DNA of 6,293 nucleotides from an uncultured Fidelibacterota bacterium. Lineage in GTDB: Bacteria > Marinisomatota > Marinisomatia > Marinisomatales > TCS55. Position numbers and translations under genes: made by a program. The notes beneath the pieces were generated by a model, which had not been told where the DNA came from, searched no databases, and worked only from the letters and a program-made list of their open reading frames with translations. Below, one piece after another: positions 1-4,913 of this stretch (position 1 is the stretch's first letter; each line of letters begins with the position of its first letter). The DNA is taken from positions 1 to 6,293 of the forward strand of contig CAJWTA010000066.1 of assembly GCA_913046805.1 (NCBI GenBank), given 5' to 3'.

Positions 1-126
1 AGCAAAAGTATACTGCCGTAGCATTGATTTCTTTTTATCTCGTGGAGATCTATTTTGTGATTTGACTAAATCCGTAGATACAAAAAAAATAATCAAGCTT
101 GAGATTATTAAAAAAAGTTTTTTCAT
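1..126 (-). CDS. Exported protein of unknown function, N-terminal 42 residues only
   Basis: This is the start of a gene that runs off the left edge of the window. Reading the minus strand from the ATG at 126-124 gives an uninterrupted frame of 42 codons. It begins MKKLFLIISSLIIFFVST, a classic Sec signal peptide with two lysines followed by a hydrophobic core of about 15 residues. It continues DLVKSQNRSPRDKKKSMLRQ, with a plausible cleavage near VKS-Q around residue 23, and then a basic stretch. The A of the ATG is the last base of the TAA stop of the preceding propeller gene (TAATG), so the two are very probably translationally coupled and co-transcribed; no Shine-Dalgarno is visible. The visible part is too short to assign a family. 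An internal ATG at 24-22 is an alternative start, but it would discard the signal peptide, and the stop/start overlap argues for the upstream one. Confidence 0.72.
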   Translation of the reverse strand, partial: MKKLFLIISSLIIFFVSTDLVKSQNRSPRDKKKSMLRQYTFA

Positions 127-1748
127 TATTTATAACGATACGATATGATACCCTCAGAAGTTCCAATCCAAAGTTTTCGAAAATCAATATTTAATTTATT
201 AATATTAGAGAGAAAATTATAATTAAAATATTCAGGTAAATTATTCTGTTTATCAAAATGAATTAACATATCATAAGTTGCAATGAAAAAATCATTCTTA
301 TCTACAACGAAATCGACTACTTCTTTACCAGAATAGATGACTGAGCTAACACTATTTGTCCATTTTCTATTTGTTAGATTTAACTTTAATATAGATTCAG
401 TAGTTGAAAAGTAAATATCGCTTTTGTGTTTAGCTATTGCTGAAAAACTAATCTGAGCAGAAGGGGGAACAAAAAGACTGTCTTTGTAACCAAAATCATT
501 ATAGTCATACAAAACATCGTTTTTGTGATTATATATGAATAAACCTGATTGCGTGGCAATGAAAACATCATCCCTGTGTTCAAGTAAGTCATTAATGTAA
601 ATATTTTTAAAAAGATCGGTAACATCATTTTCAATTATCTCGCTGGTCTTAATGTCAATGATTTGAATACCGTTTGGTGTGGCTATCCATAATCTATCGT
701 TGATATTAACCATATCTTTAACAAAATTTTTACGGACTCCAGAGGTTAAATAAATTTGACGCCAAGAATCTTTTCTTTTACTATAAGTTATAATGTTTTC
801 CTCCCCTCCGAAAAAAACCATTTTCTTATCGTTTAAAATTGAAAATATGGGCGTTTCATCAACATTGAGAATATTCCTAAAGTAAAAATGGTCAAAGATA
901 TTTCGATTAATGTCTACATAAGACAGCCCCGATGTAGAGCCATAAGATCTACCCCCAACCCAAAAAGAACCATTGCCATCAAAAGAGAATACATCTTTTG
1001 AAGATAGTCCAAATTTATAAGGCTCTAAAATTCTAATGTTTTTATTTGCAACAAAAATAGTTCCATCTTGACAACCAATTATAATTTTATTAAAACTATT
1101 TTCTGCAATTGTTGTTATTCGAACATTTTCCCCTTCTGGATTAATTAATTCATTCAAAGTAGACATCCATCCATCCATGATGGTATAATCAAACATAAGC
1201 TCTGAAAAATCTATGTAAGAAGAATTTGCGCTTGAGCTCCAACTGATATTTTTGTTTTGCATTGTCATTGTTTCTATTGGAATACCAGTACCTCCATCTA
1301 ACCTAAACAGCATACCTAAAGATTCAACCCAAATATCTTTACCATCGTCTCCAAGTCTGTTTATGAAATTATTCCTTGGTATACCAATTGATTCCAAAGA
1401 AACACGTCTCCAGTCACCATAACCTGAGAAGCTATATTGTAAACCTAAGGTAGTAGCAACCCAAATCATACCATTTTTGGCATAATGGACGGCAGTTACA
1501 AAATTAGTTGATAAACCCTGAGCTATGCTTATTGGCTCCTCAAATCGATTGGTATTAATATTGAAACGTAAAACCCCAGCACCAGTAGTTCCGATAAATG
1601 CATATCTATCACCAAAAGAAATAGAATTGATAGAACCTGGTTTACCATAGAGATTCCAATCAAAAGGATTGAATCTTATGTCAGGTTGAGCAAAAATAAA
1701 TTGAAGAGAAAGAACTAAATTTAATAGTAAAGAAAATTTCAAATGCAT
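126..1748 (-). CDS. Exported beta-propeller protein with Reg_prop-like repeats
   Basis: This 540-residue protein starts with a signal peptide (residues 1-20, ending FIFA before Gln21), so it is exported to the periplasm, outer membrane or outside. The rest is built from about eleven degenerate repeats. Their core is a hydrophobic strand, a G-T or A-T pair, a short turn with Gly, and a second strand. Examples are MIWVATTLGLQYSF (near residue 95), RLWIATPNGIQIID, DVFIATQSGLFIYN and KLWIGTSEGIISYRYK at the very C-terminus. This is the pattern of two-component-regulator propeller (Reg_prop, PF07494) blades, which also form the N-terminal domains of hybrid sensor kinases and of the Bacteroidota protein PorZ. 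No transmembrane, kinase or recognisable type IX secretion C-terminal domain follows, so this is a stand-alone propeller. It probably acts in binding or scaffolding; the ligand is unknown. The ATG lies 18 bp after the heptose kinase stop with no Shine-Dalgarno, and the stop overlaps the next start. Confidence 0.8.
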   Translation of the reverse strand: MHLKFSLLLNLVLSLQFIFAQPDIRFNPFDWNLYGKPGSINSISFGDRYAFIGTTGAGVLRFNINTNRFEEPISIAQGLSTNFVTAVHYAKNGMIWVATTLGLQYSFSGYGDWRRVSLESIGIPRNNFINRLGDDGKDIWVESLGMLFRLDGGTGIPIETMTMQNKNISWSSSANSSYIDFSELMFDYTIMDGWMSTLNELINPEGENVRITTIAENSFNKIIIGCQDGTIFVANKNIRILEPYKFGLSSKDVFSFDGNGSFWVGGRSYGSTSGLSYVDINRNIFDHFYFRNILNVDETPIFSILNDKKMVFFGGEENIITYSKRKDSWRQIYLTSGVRKNFVKDMVNINDRLWIATPNGIQIIDIKTSEIIENDVTDLFKNIYINDLLEHRDDVFIATQSGLFIYNHKNDVLYDYNDFGYKDSLFVPPSAQISFSAIAKHKSDIYFSTTESILKLNLTNRKWTNSVSSVIYSGKEVVDFVVDKNDFFIATYDMLIHFDKQNNLPEYFNYNFLSNINKLNIDFRKLWIGTSEGIISYRYK

Positions 1749-1761
1749 TTAGGTATTAAAT

Positions 1762-1782
1762 CCGCATTATTTTTCAATGCGG
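1762..1782 (-). other. Perfect 7-bp stem-loop spanning the kinase stop codon
   Basis: CCGCATT (1762-1768) and AATGCGG (1776-1782) are perfect inverted repeats around a 7-nt loop. On the transcribed strand this is CCGCATT, loop GAAAAAT, AATGCGG, with the kinase TAA reading from the loop into the 3' arm. The 3' arm ends 13 nt before the ATG of the propeller gene. The stem is GC-richer than its surroundings. No T-tract follows (only ATTTAATACC), so a true intrinsic terminator is unlikely. A processing or stability element between the two cistrons, or a structure that modulates translation of the propeller gene, fits better. Function is inferred only. Confidence 0.4.
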
Positions 1783-2741
1783 TGACCTATTTCATTTAAC
1801 ATATTCATTGAAACTGGAACTACTCCAACTTCCTCGCATACCCTTCCGGCAGCAAAATTAGATAGATATGCAGATTCACTAGGTGATCCACCGGAAATAT
1901 CTGACAAACAAAAGGTTGAAATGACCGTGTCTCCCGCACCAGATACATCATGAACATGTTGTGCTTTCGTAGGTATGCTGTAGTGCTGATCATCATAGAA
2001 CAATGAAGCACCATCAGCACCTTTTGTTATCATAAGGATATCAGGATTGATATGATTAAAAAACGTAAATGCATCATCTTCAAAATCATTAATTTGTTTT
2101 AAATAATTACGAAATTCTGAAATATTTGGTTTAAAAAACCTAACATTGGTATATAAATCAAAATTTTTGTGCTTTGGATCAACATATATGGGTTTATTGT
2201 GACTATTGGCAATTTCGATTAACTTGGGAATTGTATGTGGATTTAACAAACCCTTGTTATAATCTTGCAATATTACTGCATCAAAATTGGAAAATTCATC
2301 AACTAGTGATTTTATTATATTATCATTAATTTTTTTGTCAAAGTCAACAGATACTTCCCTATCCATTCGAATGACGTGACGATCCTTAGATATTATTCTC
2401 GATTTGACTGTGGTTGGTCTATCATTATCTACTAAAATATGGTTTATAGATATTTTATTATCAGCAAGTTTTTCTTTTAAAATCTCACCCTCATTGTCAT
2501 CACCAATAATGCCACAAACGGTAGCTTGTGCGCCAAGCTTTGCAAGATTTAAAGCAACGTTAGAAGAGCCTCCAGGACTATCGATAATATTATCAATATC
2601 AACAATGGGAACAGGTGCTTCTGGAGACATTCTTTCTGTTGTGCCGTAATAATATCTGTCAAGCATGACATCACCAATAACTAAGACGTTTTTACCACCA
2701 AATAAAGATGAAATTCTATCAAATCTATCTTGGTTTAGCAT
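1767..2741 (-). CDS. rfaE1: D-glycero-beta-D-manno-heptose 7-phosphate kinase (RfaE1/HldE kinase domain type, PfkB family)
   Basis: This 324-residue cytoplasmic ribokinase-family (PfkB) enzyme is predicted to phosphorylate D-glycero-D-manno-heptose 7-phosphate at C1 with ATP, in the route to nucleotide-activated heptose for LPS core or surface glycans. Residues 20-45 (VIGDVMLDRYYYG then MSPEAPVPIV) closely follow the HldE N-terminal signature. GGSSNVALNLAKLGA (57-71) is the PfkB signature-1 region, DYNKG lies at 160-164, DPK at 188-190, KPNISE (NxxE) at 204-209, and DVSGAGDT at 265-272 carries the catalytic Asp271 and anion hole. It ends after the kinase domain, so the cytidylyl- or nucleotidyltransferase half of bifunctional HldE is missing and must be encoded elsewhere. 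The frame is open up to 2861, but the ATG at 2741 is chosen: it has an AGAGGG ribosome site four bases upstream and matches where the family begins. The longer form would only overprint the ABC gene tail. The start overlaps the ABC gene by 17 nt. Another PfkB sugar kinase specificity cannot be fully excluded. Confidence 0.88.
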   Translation of the reverse strand: MLNQDRFDRISSLFGGKNVLVIGDVMLDRYYYGTTERMSPEAPVPIVDIDNIIDSPGGSSNVALNLAKLGAQATVCGIIGDDNEGEILKEKLADNKISINHILVDNDRPTTVKSRIISKDRHVIRMDREVSVDFDKKINDNIIKSLVDEFSNFDAVILQDYNKGLLNPHTIPKLIEIANSHNKPIYVDPKHKNFDLYTNVRFFKPNISEFRNYLKQINDFEDDAFTFFNHINPDILMITKGADGASLFYDDQHYSIPTKAQHVHDVSGAGDTVISTFCLSDISGGSPSESAYLSNFAAGRVCEEVGVVPVSMNMLNEIGHRIEK

Positions 2742-3480
2742 TTTTCCCTCTATAACCGGTTTTAGATCTATGTGAATTATTTTTTTTGTAACGTTGCGAC
2801 CGATGTTTATTATTTTTATTAGAATTATGACTACCTGTTCTAATTTTAGAGATATGCCCATTGTCTAAATAGATTAAAACCGAACAGAAGGATCGTAGCA
2901 CCTGTTCGTTAGGAGAGCCTAAAATTATTGTTGTGCCATGATCTTTGTTTATATTCACCAATTTTTTTCTAAATTTATTTTCCATTTTATTATCATAATG
3001 TAAAGCATAGTCATCTATTATTAAAACGCGCGGATCAGTTTCAATTCCAAGCGACAACATAACAGCGCTTACCTCACCTGTGCTTAATTGCTTTAAACCA
3101 GTGTTCAATATCTTATCAGTTGACAGATTGGAAAAATAATTAGATAAAACTTGAGAAGCGTTTGATTTACGAAACAGGGATTTAACTATTGAATTATATG
3201 ATTTTCCGCTATTTACATAGGTTACATCTTTTGGTATTTGTGTTCTACCAAAGAAATTTCTCTTAAATGGTTCGTAATCATATAAAATTGAGCCTTTATC
3301 AGGTTTAATCGACCCAGATAAAATATTCAATAATGATGATTTCCCAGATCCAACTGGGCCAACCACACCATAAATAGTGCCTTTGTGAAACTTTAGATGA
3401 CGTATATCCAGAACAGGAAGGTTCTTAACCAATCTTTGAATTTTCTTTAATTCAAGAATTAACGTTGTTTTTTTTGACAT
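2725..3480 (-). CDS. Divergent ABC-type ATPase with polybasic C-terminal tail, function unknown
   Basis: A 251-residue protein with a single ABC nucleotide-binding domain and no membrane segment. Walker A is GPVGSGKSS (41-49), the signature is LSTGE (132-136, Thr for the usual Gly) and Walker B is VLIIDD (152-157). Several catalytic positions depart from the norm. The acid after Walker B is Asp157 rather than Glu. The Q-loop region reads VTYVNSGKS (86-94) without the Gln. The switch region reads IILGSPNEQ (185-193) with no His. The D-loop area is ALHYD (159-163). Nucleotide binding is likely; fast ATP hydrolysis is doubtful. From residue 212 to the end the chain is about 40 residues rich in Lys, Arg, His, Asn and Ser with no Asp or Glu, suggesting contact with nucleic acid, ribosome or an acidic partner. 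No permease gene is adjacent. It could be an exporter ATPase (for example of envelope glycans, given the next gene) or a non-transport ABC protein; I cannot decide. Confidence 0.82.
   Translation of the reverse strand: MSKKTTLILELKKIQRLVKNLPVLDIRHLKFHKGTIYGVVGPVGSGKSSLLNILSGSIKPDKGSILYDYEPFKRNFFGRTQIPKDVTYVNSGKSYNSIVKSLFRKSNASQVLSNYFSNLSTDKILNTGLKQLSTGEVSAVMLSLGIETDPRVLIIDDYALHYDNKMENKFRKKLVNINKDHGTTIILGSPNEQVLRSFCSVLIYLDNGHISKIRTGSHNSNKNNKHRSQRYKKNNSHRSKTGYRGKNAKPR
2746..2751 (-). promoter_or_regulatory. Ribosome binding site that fixes the heptose kinase start
   Basis: On the minus strand AGAGGG is followed by AAAA and then the ATG at 2741-2739. It lies inside the last codons of the ABC gene. 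It favours this internal start over the upstream ATG at 2861, and it implies coupled translation of the two genes by re-initiation. Confidence 0.7.
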
Positions 3481-3481
3481 T

Positions 3482-3489
3482 TCACCTCC
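3482..3489 (-). promoter_or_regulatory. Strong Shine-Dalgarno of the ABC ATPase gene
   Basis: GGAGGTGA on the minus strand is an eight-base match to the canonical 16S rRNA 3' end complement. One base separates its end from the ATG, leaving four bases between the GGAGG core and the start. It is the strongest ribosome site in the window, in the 28-bp gap after trxB, which itself has none. Confidence 0.8.
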
Positions 3490-3508
3490 AATAAAAGAAG
3501 ACGAAAGA

Positions 3509-4444
3509 TTATTTATTCAAATTATTATCTTCCAAATATCGCTCTGCATCAATAGCAGACATACAACCAGATCCTGCAGCAGTAATTGCTTGTCGATAGG
3601 AATGGTCTTGGACATCACCACAAGCAAAAATACCGTCTGTATTAGTGGCGGTAGAATCTGTTGCAGTAATTAAATAACCATTGTTATCAGTTTTAAGCAC
3701 ATCGCTAAACAAATCAGTGTTGGGCTTATGGCCTATTGCCATAAAAATTCCGTCGCAGCTTTCTTCAAAGGTTTCATCACTTTCAGTTTTTTTGATAGTT
3801 GCTGCATGAACGCCCTTTTCCTGAGAGCCTAAAATATCTACAACAGATGAATTCCACATCACGCGTACTTTTGGATTATTCATAGCACGGTCAATCATGA
3901 TTTTAGACGCTCTAAATTCGGACCTTCTGTGAACGATAACAACCTCAGAAGCAAACTTGGTCAAGTATGTAGCTTCTTCCATTGCAGAGTCCCCTCCACC
4001 AACAACGAGCACCTTTTTATCTTTAAAGAAAAAACCATCACACGTTGCGCAGGCTGAGACACCAAAACCCATAAGCTTCTTTTCGTTTTCAAGGCCGAGC
4101 ATTTTAGCTGTTGCTCCAGTTGCAATAATAATGGATTCAGCCTTGTACATCTTTTCCCCCACCCAAACAGAGTAAGGCTGCTTACTAAAATCAACTTTGG
4201 TAACATGCTCAAAATAGCATTCAGCGCCGAATCTTTCAGCTTGTTTGCGAAAAAGATCCATTAATTCAGGACCCATAATTCCATCAGGAAAACCCGGAAA
4301 ATTTTCAACATCAGTTGTAATAGTTAGCTGACCACCAGGCTGGCTTCCTTCAAAAACTAATGGTTCTAAATTAGCTCTGGCAGTGTACAATGCCGCTGTT
4401 AGACCTGCGGGTCCAGATCCAATAATAATAACCTTTCGATTCAT
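3509..4444 (-). CDS. trxB: Thioredoxin reductase (NADPH)
   Basis: A 311-residue cytoplasmic flavoenzyme of the low-molecular-weight class that passes electrons from NADPH through FAD and a redox-active disulfide to thioredoxin. The FAD dinucleotide fold is at the N-terminus (VIIIGSGPAGLTAALYTAR, 5-23), and GGQLTITTDVENFPGFP (37-53) matches the conserved FAD-contact region. The active-site CATC is at 132-135 followed by DG. The NADPH domain has VVGGGDSAMEEA (147-158) and HRRSEFR (172-178), whose basic residues suit the NADPH 2'-phosphate. The C-terminal FAD site is GIFACGDVQD with RQAITAAGSG (284-293). Length and motif order are standard, so it should be intact and functional. It starts 22 bp after the thioredoxin stop, so donor and acceptor of the couple are co-transcribed. 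Its ATG is preceded by an A/T-only stretch ending ATAGA without a Shine-Dalgarno, so it may depend on coupling to trxA translation. Confidence 0.97.
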   Translation of the reverse strand: MNRKVIIIGSGPAGLTAALYTARANLEPLVFEGSQPGGQLTITTDVENFPGFPDGIMGPELMDLFRKQAERFGAECYFEHVTKVDFSKQPYSVWVGEKMYKAESIIIATGATAKMLGLENEKKLMGFGVSACATCDGFFFKDKKVLVVGGGDSAMEEATYLTKFASEVVIVHRRSEFRASKIMIDRAMNNPKVRVMWNSSVVDILGSQEKGVHAATIKKTESDETFEESCDGIFMAIGHKPNTDLFSDVLKTDNNGYLITATDSTATNTDGIFACGDVQDHSYRQAITAAGSGCMSAIDAERYLEDNNLNK

Positions 4445-4466
4445 TCTATTTAATATTAATAGTTAA

Positions 4467-4793
4467 TTAAACAACCGTATCTAAGATAGCAGTTATTTTT
4501 TCTTTGGGAACAGCACCAACAATTTGATTTACCACTGCTCCATTTTTAAAAATAAGCAAAGTTGGAATACTTCTTACCCCATATTCACTAGCGACCATAT
4601 TATGATCATCAACGTTTACTTTGCCAAACTTAATCTTTCCCTCGTAATCCTTAGCTAGCTCCTCAACAACAGGGGCAATAACTTTACAAGGTCCACACCA
4701 TTCCGCCCAAAAATCAACCAAAACCGGTGTATCGGATTCTACAACTTCAGATTTAAAATCATTTGTAGAATACTCTTTTACATTATCAGTCAT
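4467..4793 (-). CDS. trxA: Thioredoxin
   Basis: A 108-residue cytoplasmic thioredoxin, the disulfide reductant recharged by the reductase encoded next. The fold is complete: VLVDFWAEWCGPCKVIAP (24-41) carries the WCGPC active site with Cys33 and Cys36, Asp27 is the buried acid of the family, and SIPTLLIF (75-82) provides the cis-proline at 77. A late Gly pair region (GAVVNQIVGAVPK) closes the sheet. There is no signal peptide or extra domain. The ATG at 4793-4791 has GGAG seven bases upstream (4804-4801). It is the first gene after the roughly 100-bp gap behind the phosphatase and so is the likely head of the run trxA-trxB-ABC-kinase-propeller-exported protein. Confidence 0.97.
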   Translation of the reverse strand: MTDNVKEYSTNDFKSEVVESDTPVLVDFWAEWCGPCKVIAPVVEELAKDYEGKIKFGKVNVDDHNMVASEYGVRSIPTLLIFKNGAVVNQIVGAVPKEKITAILDTVV

Positions 4794-4872
4794 AATTGAA
4801 CTCCAAAAATTATAAAATGGATTAAAAATAGGATAAAAATGTAGCCCCTTGATAGTATGCTAGTAAATATCT

Positions 4873-4913
4873 AAAAAAAATATTTCAGAATTAATTCATT
4901 TTTGAATGAATTC
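4873..4913 (-). terminator. Candidate intrinsic terminator after the phosphatase gene
   Basis: On the minus strand an 11-base arm (GAATTCATTCA, 4913-4903), an AAAA loop and an 11-base arm (TGAATTAATTC, 4898-4888) form ten pairs with one C/T mismatch. Seven bases later comes a run of eight T (4880-4873). The TGA stop of the phosphatase is the first codon of the 3' arm. The stem is mostly A-T and the T-run is not immediately adjacent, so termination strength is uncertain. It sits where a unit boundary is expected, before the only sizeable gap in the window. Confidence 0.42.

Noticed and set aside
2..148. Plus-strand open frame from the left edge ending TGA at 146-148 (a possible converging gene end)
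   Set aside because: It is antisense to the minus-strand signal-peptide gene and overlaps the end of the propeller gene. Its composition (runs of Lys and Ile) looks like the complement of the signal peptide, and every other gene is on the minus strand.
2404..2649. Plus-strand open frame of 81 codons
   Set aside because: It lies wholly antisense to the conserved N-terminal half of the heptose kinase, including its GGSSN region, and has no start signal or recognisable family.
2742..2861. N-terminal extension of the heptose kinase
   Set aside because: The extension has no match to the family, overprints the ABC tail, and the internal ATG at 2741 has a good ribosome site.
3957..4212. Overlapping open frames on both strands within 3957-4212
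   Set aside because: They are alternative-frame readings of the CATC and NADPH-domain region of thioredoxin reductase, which is strongly conserved and clearly the coding frame.
4809..4814. Exact TATAAT on the minus strand upstream of trxA, as a promoter -10 box
   Set aside because: Transcription would start near 4802, inside the GGAG ribosome site (4804-4801), and the -35 position holds only TTTATC. In DNA this AT-rich an isolated TATAAT is expected by chance.
4852..4858. CATACT/TACTAT on the minus strand as an alternative -10 for trxA
   Set aside because: Only four of six consensus matches and the region 17 bases upstream is a T-run without a recognisable -35 element.
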